Below are positions 25,664 through 33,771 of a stretch of 64,000 nucleotides of DNA, piece by piece. Origin of the DNA: an uncultured Verrucomicrobiota bacterium (GTDB lineage: Bacteria; Verrucomicrobiota; Kiritimatiellia; CAIQIC01; Lenti-01); assembly GCA_938003985.1 (NCBI GenBank), contig CALKWZ010000005.1, positions 1-64,000 of the forward strand, given 5' to 3'. The first letter of the stretch is position 1, and the number at the start of each line of letters is the position of its first letter. The notes below the pieces were generated by a model, which saw only the letters and a program-made list of their open reading frames with translations, did not search any database and had not been told where the DNA came from. A program made the position numbers and the translations under genes.

Positions 25664-26488
25664 GTGGACGACGGCCACCGGATCGAACAGGCCTTGGCCG
25701 CCGCGCTGGCCGATCATCCGGAGGGAGAGCTGGTCCGCGCGGCGCGCTACGCGACGCTGGGCGGGGGCCATCGCTGGCGGGGCCGCATGGCCTTGCTGGC
25801 CGGCCGGGCGTTCCGCGCGGAGGCGGACGCCTGCGCCCTGCCGTTGGCGGCGGCGGTGGAAATGATGCACGCGGCTTCGCTCGTGCTCGACGATTTGCCT
25901 TCGATGGACGACGCCGCGACGCGCCGCGGCAAGGCCTGCGTCCATCTCGTGTTTCCGGACTGGGCGGTGGATCTGCTGCCGGCGTTTTTGGTCAATCGGG
26001 CCTACCGGACGGTGGCGGACGCGGACGCGGCGCCGGCGGAACGCCGGATCCGCGCGCTGCGGCTGCTGGGGGAACTGGGCGGCGAACTGGCCGCCGGCCA
26101 GGAAGCGGATTTGGCGCTCGCGCGCAAAAAAGCGTCCGCGGCGGAATTGCTGGACTGCTACGCGCGGAAGAGCGGGGCGCTGTTCGCGGCGGCGCTGGCC
26201 GGCGGCGCCTTGCTGTGCGGCGCGGACGAAGCCGCCGCCGGCGACTTGCGCGCGGCCGGCATCCGCCTGGGCCAGGCCTACCAGTTGCTCGACGACGTCG
26301 CCGACGGCCCGGAAGAGGACGGCGCCTACCGCGAGGCCGGACGATACACCGCCTATGCGCTGTTCGGCCCCGAAAACGCCGGCGCCCGCGCCGAAGCGCT
26401 GCTGGCGGAAGCCGCGCGGACGTTCGCGCGCCTGGGGCCCGCGGCCGAAGAATTGCGCGGCCTGTTGGAACGGATGCGGGGCCGCTGA
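25664..26488 (+). CDS. Polyprenyl (farnesyl/geranylgeranyl-type) diphosphate synthase
   Basis: A 274-aa all-helical prenyl chain elongase. First Asp-rich motif D-D-L-P-S-M-D near residue 84 and second D-D-V-A-D near residue 210 are both present, with Q-A-Y-Q-L-L before the second. The usual G-G-K-R-x-R-P near the N-terminus reads G-G-H-R-W-R-G, so the diphosphate-contact lysine is replaced by His. The GTG start at 25664 has AGGAG upstream. It is the last gene of the MCE operon and could supply isoprenoid for the envelope or carotenoids. Product length not predictable. Confidence 0.82.
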   Translation: MDDGHRIEQALAAALADHPEGELVRAARYATLGGGHRWRGRMALLAGRAFRAEADACALPLAAAVEMMHAASLVLDDLPSMDDAATRRGKACVHLVFPDWAVDLLPAFLVNRAYRTVADADAAPAERRIRALRLLGELGGELAAGQEADLALARKKASAAELLDCYARKSGALFAAALAGGALLCGADEAAAGDLRAAGIRLGQAYQLLDDVADGPEEDGAYREAGRYTAYALFGPENAGARAEALLAEAARTFARLGPAAEELRGLLERMRGR

Positions 26489-26490
26489 AC

Positions 26491-26991
26491 TCAGGCGCCG
26501 GCGGCGCGCGCGAGGCGCGCGCCCCACGCGCAGGCGCGTTCCAGTTCGCCCCGCTTGAGCGGGCCGGTCATGCCGGCGACCCCGAAGCGCTTGCCGCGCG
26601 CGAGCGGCGCGTAACCGGCCTTTTTCAGGCCCCGCAAGATGGACCCCGTGGCGCCGCCGGGCGAAAACCACATCCGCGTTTCGAACGCCGCGCCGCGGCC
26701 GCGGCCCGCCGGCAAGGCGTCCAGCCATCTCCGCAGGGCGGGATGCGACAGATCCGGCGGCGCGGCGAACGAACCCGCTTTCTTGCGGATGGTTTCGCGG
26801 ATGTCGTCGGTCGGCAGCCGGAAGGCGAACAGCGGCGCGCCGGCGACGATCAGGTCCGCGCCGGCCACGGCGTCCGGCGTCGCTTCGGCGGTGGATAGCG
26901 CGCGGGCGTCCGGGCCGAGTCCGGCGGCGATGGCGCGGGCGACGGCGGCGGTGTTGCCCCACAACGATTCGTAGACGACGATGGCTTTCAT
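26491..26991 (-). CDS. Flavodoxin-like protein
   Basis: A 166-aa Rossmann-like protein starting K-A-I-V-V-Y-E-S-L-W-G-N-T, the FMN phosphate-loop region of flavodoxins, with later G-A-P-L-F-A-F and F-G-V-A-G-M-T-G-P-L-K-R-G-E-L-E-R-A. The length is typical. Electron transfer by FMN is the expected role; partner unknown. AAGGAG about 6 nt upstream supports the start. It converges on the polyprenyl synthase with 2 bp between the stops. Confidence 0.8.
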   Translation of the reverse strand: MKAIVVYESLWGNTAAVARAIAAGLGPDARALSTAEATPDAVAGADLIVAGAPLFAFRLPTDDIRETIRKKAGSFAAPPDLSHPALRRWLDALPAGRGRGAAFETRMWFSPGGATGSILRGLKKAGYAPLARGKRFGVAGMTGPLKRGELERACAWGARLARAAGA

Positions 26992-27012
26992 GGATGCTCC
27001 TTCACGCAGGCC

Positions 27013-27041
27013 AGTCTACGGCGGGGCGGAGAGCGGAGCAA
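27013..27041 (-). promoter_or_regulatory. Flavodoxin gene promoter
   Basis: On the minus strand, TTGCTC (27036-27041), 17-nt spacer, TAGACT (27013-27018), 21 nt before the ATG at 26991, with an SD in the leader. Confidence 0.55.
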
Positions 27042-27071
27042 GCCGTTCCGGCCGGCGGGCCGGACGGAAAA

Positions 27072-27158
<87 letters not shown>

Positions 27159-27194
27159 GGGAGAGGGAAAGACCTCGTGGTCGATCGGGCGCAG

Positions 27195-27223
27195 AAGATA
27201 CGTGTTCGGATTTCCGCCCGCAA
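27195..27223 (-). promoter_or_regulatory. tRNA-Leu promoter
   Basis: On the minus strand, TTGCGG (27218-27223), 17-nt spacer, TATCTT (27195-27200), 36 nt before the tRNA. Confidence 0.5.
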
Positions 27224-27248
27224 GCGTTTTCGGCGCCGCCGGCGACTT

Positions 27249-27935
27249 TTATTCGCCGGCGGGGGCGTTGGTCGCGGCGGCGGCGTCCGCATCGCCGCGC
27301 TCGATGGGGCAACGGATGCCGGTGGCGGCCTGGATGAGCACTTCGGTTTGCTGCGGTGCCTGGCCGGGCAAGGCCAAGGTCAGCCGCGCGGACGGGGGCA
27401 GTCCGGGCTTGGTTTCGCCCTTGGGCGGCGGCCAAACCGAATGGGCGACCTCCTCAGACAGGATTTCGACGGTCAGGGCAAACCGGCCGGTGAACAGGAC
27501 GTTCGTGACGGGGGCGTCGGCGAACGGGCCGGAACAGGGGACGGAGATGCGCCGCCATTCGCGCTGCGCGCCGCGGGTCGGCGCGATTTCGTAGGTGATC
27601 TGTTCGACGTCGTAGCCCAAGGGGCCGGGAACGGGAACGTAGAACGACAAAACCGTTTCCGGCTGGCCGATTTCCGAGGAAACGGACAGTTGCAGCGGCG
27701 GCACGTCTTCCACCGGCGGCGCATAGGCGCAGGCGAGTTCGCGGGAGAGGGTGCGCAGCGCGGCGCGGGCGGCAAAAGGACCCCGGAGCCGTCCGGATTG
27801 GCCTTCGCCGGCGGCAAACAAGCCGTGGACCAAGGTGCCCAAAATGGCGGCGACCAAGGCGCCCAGCGCCAGCGCCAGCAGCAATTCGACGAACGTGAAA
27901 CCCGGCGAGCGGTTGCGCGAAGAACCCCGGTTCAT
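27249..27935 (-). CDS. Type II secretion/type IV pilus-like pseudopilin (GspJ-like)
   Basis: A 228-aa protein with a prepilin peptidase site S-P-G-F-T-F-V-E followed by a hydrophobic helix (L-L-L-A-L-A-L-G-A-L-V-A-A-I-L-G) at residues 11-35. The Glu at +5 is present. The length and globular C-terminal part fit minor pseudopilin J better than a major pilin. I choose the ATG at 27935; the frame continues upstream to 28322 over the FHA gene. It follows the FHA gene by 20 bp. Other secretion genes are not adjacent here, though pilT and PilM/N-like genes lie at 59283-64000. Confidence 0.75.
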   Translation of the reverse strand: MNRGSSRNRSPGFTFVELLLALALGALVAAILGTLVHGLFAAGEGQSGRLRGPFAARAALRTLSRELACAYAPPVEDVPPLQLSVSSEIGQPETVLSFYVPVPGPLGYDVEQITYEIAPTRGAQREWRRISVPCSGPFADAPVTNVLFTGRFALTVEILSEEVAHSVWPPPKGETKPGLPPSARLTLALPGQAPQQTEVLIQAATGIRCPIERGDADAAAATNAPAGE

Positions 27936-27955
27936 GGCGCCGCCTCGGGCCGGAA

Positions 27956-28453
27956 TCAGCCGGCCTTCGCCAGCATGAGCAGGAAGAACGCGAGCGCCAC
28001 CAGCGCGACGATGCCGACGGCGAACAGCGCAAAATACCAGACGCCGCGCCGCTCCTTGGGGGGGGCGCCGAAGGGGGAAATGCTGGCGAAATCCTGCGGG
28101 GCGGACATGGTGCCGGTGGCGACTTCGGCATCGGCGTCCGTGTAGCGGGCGCCGGAACTGGCCAATTCGGGGGCGTCGAACAGGAATTCGATGGAGCCGA
28201 GTTGGATCAAATCCTTGTGGTGCAAGGCCGATTCCTTGACGTCGCGGGAGTTCACGCGGGTGCCGTTGGTGGAGTCGAGATCCTGCAGGACGCAGGAATC
28301 GCCGCTGCGCAGGATGCGGCAATGGTGGCTGGAAATCGTCGGGTGGTCCAGGAGGATCATGTTGTCGGCCTTGCGGCCGATCGTGATCTCGCCCTGTTCG
28401 ATGGGATATTCGCGTCCCTTGAAGTCGCCGGACATGCCGCTGAGTTTGGCCAT
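27956..28453 (-). CDS. FHA-domain protein with C-terminal membrane anchor
   Basis: A 165-aa protein. Residues 10-85 are a forkhead-associated domain that binds phosphothreonine: I-T-I-G-R-K-A-D-N, H-P-T-I-S-S-H-H-C-R-I and D-L-D-S-T-N-G-T-R-V-N are all present. A hydrophobic segment (W-Y-F-A-L-F-A-V-G-I-V-A-L-V-A-L-A-F-F-L-L) near the C-terminus anchors it. GGAG upstream supports the ATG at 28453 over one at 28480. Probably recruits phosphoprotein partners to a membrane complex, possibly the pilus or secretion machine of the next gene. Confidence 0.87.
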   Translation of the reverse strand: MAKLSGMSGDFKGREYPIEQGEITIGRKADNMILLDHPTISSHHCRILRSGDSCVLQDLDSTNGTRVNSRDVKESALHHKDLIQLGSIEFLFDAPELASSGARYTDADAEVATGTMSAPQDFASISPFGAPPKERRGVWYFALFAVGIVALVALAFFLLMLAKAG

Positions 28454-28562
28454 GGAATCGTCTCCGTGCTGTGAAGTCAACCCGTCTTAAGGCTATCCAT
28501 CGTGCCTTTGGGCGGAGGGAAAATCAACCTCAAATATGTTGCGGAAAAGCGCTGGTTTTCAG

Positions 28563-28591
28563 TTGACGGACGGGGGGCGGTAAAGCATTAT
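28563..28591 (+). promoter_or_regulatory. Promoter of the exopolysaccharide locus
   Basis: TTGACG (28563-28568), 17-nt spacer, CATTAT (28586-28591), 77 nt upstream of the first gene at 28669. Confidence 0.5.
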
Positions 28592-28668
28592 TTACGCACG
28601 GTTAACAAAGGCCCATGGCGGGCCGCGTGGTCAAACGGATTTGCCGCCCGCGGGCAAGGAGACAAAAG

Positions 28669-29298
28669 ATGAAGAAGATCTTCGCGTTTTCGATGGTGGG
28701 GTTGATGCTGGCCGCCGCGGTCGCCACGGCCGCTCCGGCCCCGAAGGAGAAGGCCGCCAAGGCCGAACCGGCAAAGGAGAAAGCCGTCGCCAAGTCCCAG
28801 CCCTCCGGCCCCGTGACCCACGTCCAACTGGCGGAACTCCTCGTCAAGGCGCTCGGGCTGGTCCGCTACCTGCCGGTCGCCCCCTCCGCCCAGCAGACGT
28901 TCGATCTGCTCATGCAGAACGGCATCAGCCCGCAAGGCGGCTGGCTGCTGGACGCGGTGGTCACGAAGGCGGACCTTGCGCGCGTGCTCGTCCAGGCCCT
29001 CAACATGCAGGACCAAGTGGAAAACCCCAATGATCCGCAGTCGTGGATCGACGCGCTGAAGGCCGCGGGCATTTCGCTGGACCGCCTCAGCGAAGCCATC
29101 CGTTCGGTCGAAGCCCTGCCCGACGGCATGGGCCAGGACGTGCGGCTGCAGTCCACCGACCCGCTGGTCTACAACGTGAACTTCACGCCGGGCGGCACGG
29201 TGCAGTATTCCGTGGATCTGGCCCTGGTGACGCGGATCTTCACCGAACTGGAAGCGATCCGCGGCGAATTCCGCCCGATTTCCCCGACCCCCTACTGA
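28669..29298 (+). CDS. Secreted protein with degenerate SLH-like segments
   Basis: A 209-aa exported protein with a signal peptide (K-K-I-F-A-F-S-M-V-G-L-M-L-A ... T-A-A-P) and a Lys/Ala/Pro linker. Two segments, V-T-H-V-Q-L-A-E-L-L-V-K-A-L-G-L and V-T-K-A-D-L-A-R-V-L-V-Q-A-L, resemble the helix of S-layer-homology repeats, which attach proteins to cell-wall polymers, but the match is weak. AAGGAG 7-8 nt before the ATG. As first gene of the polysaccharide locus it may act in surface assembly; function unknown. Confidence 0.6.
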   Translation: MKKIFAFSMVGLMLAAAVATAAPAPKEKAAKAEPAKEKAVAKSQPSGPVTHVQLAELLVKALGLVRYLPVAPSAQQTFDLLMQNGISPQGGWLLDAVVTKADLARVLVQALNMQDQVENPNDPQSWIDALKAAGISLDRLSEAIRSVEALPDGMGQDVRLQSTDPLVYNVNFTPGGTVQYSVDLALVTRIFTELEAIRGEFRPISPTPY

Positions 29299-29327
29299 GC
29301 CCGGCCCCCGATCTGAGGATAGCACAC

Positions 29328-30551
29328 ATGAGGAACACCGAAATGAAGCAAATTCGCATTTTCACCGTTGCGGCGTGCCTGGCCGCGTGGGCGGCCTCGG
29401 CTTTCGCGGAATCGCCCGTCCACCTGAGCAACCGGCTGCGCATCGGCTACGACGACAACGTCTACCAGGCCGGCGAGGCCACGTTGCCGGACGGCTCGAC
29501 GGTCCAGCACGACGAAACCGACAGCTTCCGCATCCTCAACGAGATCGAACTGCTGCTGAACCTGAACCTGCCGCGGACCTATCTGGGCCTGCGCTATCGC
29601 CCGACCTTGGCGTGGTTCTCGGACCGCGAAGGCGACGACACGGACTTCTGGCACGACCTGGACCTGAACTTCGTCCAGAAGTTCTCGCCGGCGCTGTCCC
29701 TGTCCTTCAACGACACCCTGCGCTACAGCCAGTTGCCCGAGCTGCAGGACGACAACTTCGTCGTGCGCCAGGACGACGACAACTACTACAATTCCGCGCT
29801 GGCGACGCTGTCCTACAATATCCGTCCGGAAACCCGCATCGACGTGTCGGGGCGCCACATCCTGCTGCGCTACACCGAAGACGACCACGAGAACGACAAC
29901 TACTACAGCGTGGTCGGCGGCTTCACGCTGCGCCAGCAGCTGGCCAGCCGCACCACCCTGCTGGGCGACCTGCGCTACCAGACCTTGGTCTACGACGAGG
30001 CGGAAGACGCCTACAACCGCGACGCCAACTCCGTCTTTGCCGGTCTCGGCGCGGAACAGACCTTCAATCCGAAGCTGATCGGCACCCTGCGCGGGGGCTT
30101 CGAGCAGCGCCAGTACGACAACGACGATTACGACGACAACTCCCAGCCCTACGGCGAACTCTCGGCGACTTTCCTGCCGTCGCCGGCCACCCGCATCACC
30201 GGCTCGGCCTCCTACTCGATCTACGAGTCGGACATCTCGTCCTTCCTCAGCCAGAACCGGACCTATCTGTCCCTGAGCTTCGCGCACGACTTCACGGCCA
30301 AGCTGAGCTTCTACGCCAGCGGCGCCTACGCCATCAACGAGTACGAAGCGGACTACTCGCTGGAGGACGGCGCGGAAGACGCCGACGAAACCACCATCCT
30401 GGTGAGCGCGCGGCTGTCCTACCGGATCAACCGGATCAACTGGATCGAAACGGGCGTGCAGTACGTCGAACTGGACAGCGACATCGTGAACCGCGAGAGC
30501 TACGACCGGCTCCGCTGGGACGTGATCGGCTGGAAGATCCAGCTGTTCTAG
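29328..30551 (+). CDS. Outer-membrane beta-barrel protein of the polysaccharide locus
   Basis: A 407-aa protein with a signal peptide (residues about 1-27, ending S-A-F-A-E) and a body of alternating polar/hydrophobic strands with many Tyr, Asp and Asn (L-G-L-R-Y-R-P, L-S-L-S-F-N-D-T-L-R-Y-S, T-G-S-A-S-Y-S-I-Y-E-S), ending in aromatic I-Q-L-F as outer-membrane barrels do. About 16-18 strands are plausible. Similar barrels accompany exopolysaccharide export in other phyla. Two starts (29328, 29343) are possible; GAGGA fits 29328. Confidence 0.75.
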   Translation: MRNTEMKQIRIFTVAACLAAWAASAFAESPVHLSNRLRIGYDDNVYQAGEATLPDGSTVQHDETDSFRILNEIELLLNLNLPRTYLGLRYRPTLAWFSDREGDDTDFWHDLDLNFVQKFSPALSLSFNDTLRYSQLPELQDDNFVVRQDDDNYYNSALATLSYNIRPETRIDVSGRHILLRYTEDDHENDNYYSVVGGFTLRQQLASRTTLLGDLRYQTLVYDEAEDAYNRDANSVFAGLGAEQTFNPKLIGTLRGGFEQRQYDNDDYDDNSQPYGELSATFLPSPATRITGSASYSIYESDISSFLSQNRTYLSLSFAHDFTAKLSFYASGAYAINEYEADYSLEDGAEDADETTILVSARLSYRINRINWIETGVQYVELDSDIVNRESYDRLRWDVIGWKIQLF

Positions 30552-30567
30552 TCCGGCAGGACGGGGG

Positions 30568-30592
30568 AGGCGACCGGCGACGGCCGCCTTTT
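30568..30592 (+). terminator. Partial terminator or attenuator inside the EPS operon
   Basis: AGGCG-a-CCG-gcga-CGG-c-CGCCT forms an 8-bp stem with one internal mismatch, followed by TTT. A second hairpin, GCGGGGCG-GCAT-CGCCCCGC (30617-30636), follows. Together they could reduce read-through into the BY-kinase gene. Confidence 0.4.
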
Positions 30593-30661
30593 CCCTGTTC
30601 CGGACAAACCAGCCACGCGGGGCGGCATCGCCCCGCCCGGCATTTGTAGGACATAACCCCC

Positions 30662-32776
30662 ATGGCAGAAGAATCCCAGACCACGGCCCTCCACTTCCTC
30701 GACTATTGGCGCGTCATCCGCGACCGCAAGGAGGTCATCCTGGCGGTCGCGCTGCTCACCATCGTGACGGGCACCGCCTACACGCTGATGATGCCGAAGA
30801 AGTTCACCGCGACCACCCAGCTCGAGGTCCGCGAAGACGCCATGGACGTGGATCCCTTCTACGAGCGCCAGGTCAACCGCATGGGCTACAATCCCTTCTT
30901 CCTGATGACGCAGGAAAAAATCATGAGGTCCCGGCCGGTGCTGACGGCGGTCATCCGGAACCTGAACCTCCAGAAGGTCTGGGGCGCGCAGCTCAACGAG
31001 GACAAGTCGCCCGTGGCCCCGGAACTGGCCCTGCAGATCCTGGCGCGCAGCCTGCGCGTGGAGCAGGACCGCGACACGACGCTGATGAACATCAGCGTCA
31101 CCACCGAAGACCAGAAGCTGTCCGCGGAAATCGCCAACGAAATCGCCAACGTCTACCGGGACCGCCGGCTGTTCGCCAAGCGCCGCGAGATCCAGCACGC
31201 CATCGACGCGATGAGCAACGAGGTGCGCAAGCAGCAGGAACGCGTGGAAGAAGCCGAAGCCGAGCTGGAGCGCATCCGCCAGGAGCGCGGCATCGCCCTG
31301 ATCGGCCGCGGCCAGATGGGCATCCGCGTGGAAGCCACGCGCCTGAACATGCTGGAAACCGAACGCAGCGCCGCCCGCGTCGAGATGCTGGTGCGCAAGG
31401 CCCGCCTGGACCAGCTCGAGGGGCTGGAAGGCGAGAAGCTGATGGATGCGGCCGCCTACATCGTGCAGGATCCCACCCTGATGGGCATCCGCCAGCAGCT
31501 GATCGACAGCCAAGTCAGCCTGCAGCTCATGATCCAGAACGGCGTCATGGGCGAAAACCACCCGGAAGTCATGCGTCTCAAGGGCGCCGTCGATGAATTG
31601 ACGCGTCAGCTCTCGTCCGCCCTGGAAGGGCTGAAGGCCGGCGTCAAGGCCGACTACGAAGTGGCCCGCCAGAAATACATCGCGCTGGACGAAGAACTGG
31701 CCCAGATCCGGACCTCGGACATCGTTTCCGAAGGCGAAAATTTCCTGCCGTTCGACCGGGCGGAACGGAACGTCAACATCCAGCGCGACATCCTGACGGC
31801 GCTGCGCGCGCGCATCACGCAGACGGGCATCGAAGTGGAAGTGCCCCGCACGGCCGTGGAAATCATCGAAGAAGCCGAGCCGCCGGAGCGTCCGTCCAGC
31901 CCGCTGGTCGTGCTGAACATTTTCCTGAGCGTGGTGCTGGGCCTGCTGGCGGGCACCGGCCTGGCGTTTTTCGTGGAATACCTCGACGTGTCCATCAAGA
32001 CGGTGGACGAAGTCGAGAAGTACCTGGGCTTGCCGGTGCTGGCGGTGATTCCCCAGCAGTCGCGGCCGCTGACGGAAGCCGGCCAGTCGAGCGGCCAGGG
32101 CGAAGCCTACCGCGCGCTGCGGACCAGCCTGGCGCTGCTCGCCCGCGAGGGCAAGCAGAAGATCTTCACCGTCATCAGCGGCGGCGTCGGCGAAGGCAAG
32201 TCCACCACGCTGTTCAACCTGGCCTACGTGTGCGCGGAGCAGGGCAGCAAGGTGCTGATCGTCGACTCCGATCTGCGCCGCCCCGTGCAGCACAAGATGG
32301 TCGGCTTGGCCAACCGGATCGGCATGGTCAACGTGCTGACCGATGAACTGAAGATCGAAGACGTCGTCCAGGAAACCGGCGTGCCGAACCTGTGGCTGAT
32401 GCCCAGCGGCCGGCTGCGCCGCGGGTCTTTGGGCATCATGAACAACGCGCGCCTGCGCGCCATGCTGGACGTCCTGAAAGAGCGCTACGACTTCGTCCTG
32501 CTCGATTCGCCCCCGATTCTCGGCGTGACGGACGCGGCGATCCTGGCCAGCGAAGCCGACGGCGTGCTGCTGGTGGTGCAATACCGGAAATATCCCAAGA
32601 TCATTTCCCTGCGCGCCAAGCGCATGATCGAAAACGCCGGCGGCCATCTCATGGGCGCCGTGCTCAACAACATCAACATCATGCGCGACGACTATTATTA
32701 CTACTACCACTACACGACCAAAAAGTACTATGGTAGCACGAAGCACGAAAAAGAGGACGAGGCGCCGGAAGCCTGA
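30662..32776 (+). CDS. Polysaccharide co-polymerase / bacterial tyrosine kinase (Wzc-like)
   Basis: A 704-aa inner-membrane protein controlling polysaccharide chain export. Residues 10-90 contain the Wzz-type N-terminal membrane helix (V-I-L-A-V-A-L-L-T-I-V-T-G-T-A-Y); a long periplasmic coiled coil follows (about 170-390), then a second helix (I-F-L-S-V-V-L-G-L-L-A-G-T-G-L-A-F). The kinase domain has Walker A G-G-V-G-E-G-K-S-T-T near residue 510, A-prime I-V-D-S-D-L-R-R-P and B F-V-L-L-D-S-P-P. The tail holds eight tyrosines (D-D-Y-Y-Y-Y-Y-H-Y-T-T-K-K-Y-Y), the autophosphorylation cluster. Co-transcribed with a Wza-like lipoprotein. Confidence 0.92.
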   Translation: MAEESQTTALHFLDYWRVIRDRKEVILAVALLTIVTGTAYTLMMPKKFTATTQLEVREDAMDVDPFYERQVNRMGYNPFFLMTQEKIMRSRPVLTAVIRNLNLQKVWGAQLNEDKSPVAPELALQILARSLRVEQDRDTTLMNISVTTEDQKLSAEIANEIANVYRDRRLFAKRREIQHAIDAMSNEVRKQQERVEEAEAELERIRQERGIALIGRGQMGIRVEATRLNMLETERSAARVEMLVRKARLDQLEGLEGEKLMDAAAYIVQDPTLMGIRQQLIDSQVSLQLMIQNGVMGENHPEVMRLKGAVDELTRQLSSALEGLKAGVKADYEVARQKYIALDEELAQIRTSDIVSEGENFLPFDRAERNVNIQRDILTALRARITQTGIEVEVPRTAVEIIEEAEPPERPSSPLVVLNIFLSVVLGLLAGTGLAFFVEYLDVSIKTVDEVEKYLGLPVLAVIPQQSRPLTEAGQSSGQGEAYRALRTSLALLAREGKQKIFTVISGGVGEGKSTTLFNLAYVCAEQGSKVLIVDSDLRRPVQHKMVGLANRIGMVNVLTDELKIEDVVQETGVPNLWLMPSGRLRRGSLGIMNNARLRAMLDVLKERYDFVLLDSPPILGVTDAAILASEADGVLLVVQYRKYPKIISLRAKRMIENAGGHLMGAVLNNINIMRDDYYYYYHYTTKKYYGSTKHEKEDEAPEA

Positions 32777-32777
32777 C

Positions 32778-33755
32778 ATGAATGATGCCCGCCGAAACGT
32801 TGGTTGCCGCGCCGCCGGATGGCTGGCGGGCCTGTGTTTGGTCCTGACCGCGGGCTGCGCCTCGTCGTCTTCCTCCCAGAAAGTCTACGACCGCTATGCG
32901 GAACTGGTTGCCCAGCGCAACCAGCCGGCCGGCGTCGCGGCTCCGGCGGCGGATCGTCCCGCCGCGGCCAAGCCGGCCAAACCAGCCGAACCGGCTCCGG
33001 CGGCCGTCCAGAAGCCCTCGGCCCCCGCCCCGACGCCGGCGCCGGCCGCCAAGCCTTCGGCTTCCGTCCCGCCTCCGGTGCAGGTCGTTGCCCCTCCCAA
33101 GCCGGCGGATAATGCCCCGACTCCCGTTGCGGCTCCTGTTGCGGCTCCCGCCCCGGCTCCTGTTCCTGCGCCGGTTCAGGTGCCCGCCGCTGCCCCCGCC
33201 GCGGTCTCCGCTCCGACCTCCGTTCCGGCCGCGGCTCCGGCTGCGGCCCCGGCTGCCGCTCCGGCCTTGTCGGATGCCGGCTATCGGCTGAAGGTGGGCG
33301 ATGGCATCCAGATCTTCTTGCGGGGCATTCCCGGCGGCGAGGCCATCGAGGACGTCATCGACGAGGCCGGCATGATCACCTTGCCGTTCATCAACGAAAT
33401 CTTGGCCGCCGGCCTGACGGCGTCCGAACTGGAACGCAACGTCCGGCAGACCTATCTGGACCAGGACATCTACCGCAACATCACCGTGAACGTGGTGGTG
33501 CCCACGCGCTATTATTTCATCCAGGGCGAAGTCCGCGCGCCGGGCCGGTTCCAGATCATGTCCGCCACGCGGGTTTCCCAGGCCATCGCGGCCTCCGGGG
33601 GCTACACCGAATACGCCAGCGGCAAGGTGCTGGTCAAGCGCCAGGGCAAGATCGTCAAGGAAATCCGGAATGCCCGCCGGTTGGAGCGTTCGCCGGAAGA
33701 CGATCTTCTGCTGGAGCCGGACGACGTCATCGAAGTCCTGCGGAGTTGGTTCTAA
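32778..33755 (+). CDS. Wza-like polysaccharide export lipoprotein with long Pro/Ala linker
   Basis: A 325-aa lipoprotein: lipobox L-T-A-G-C near residue 24. A low-complexity Ala/Pro/Val linker of about 110 residues (50-165) follows, then the polysaccharide-export domain (Y-R-L-K-V-G-D-G-I-Q-I-F, I-D-E-A-G-M-I-T-L-P-F-I-N-E) and an SLBB-type domain (Y-Y-F-I-Q-G-E-V-R-A-P-G-R-F, S-G-G-Y-T-E-Y-A) ending L-L-E-P-D-D-V-I-E-V. The linker is longer than usual and would let the domain reach across the periplasm. Starts 1 bp after the kinase stop. Confidence 0.9.
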   Translation: MNDARRNVGCRAAGWLAGLCLVLTAGCASSSSSQKVYDRYAELVAQRNQPAGVAAPAADRPAAAKPAKPAEPAPAAVQKPSAPAPTPAPAAKPSASVPPPVQVVAPPKPADNAPTPVAAPVAAPAPAPVPAPVQVPAAAPAAVSAPTSVPAAAPAAAPAAAPALSDAGYRLKVGDGIQIFLRGIPGGEAIEDVIDEAGMITLPFINEILAAGLTASELERNVRQTYLDQDIYRNITVNVVVPTRYYFIQGEVRAPGRFQIMSATRVSQAIAASGGYTEYASGKVLVKRQGKIVKEIRNARRLERSPEDDLLLEPDDVIEVLRSWF

Positions 33756-33771
33756 CAGGAGACGCGTCCGC

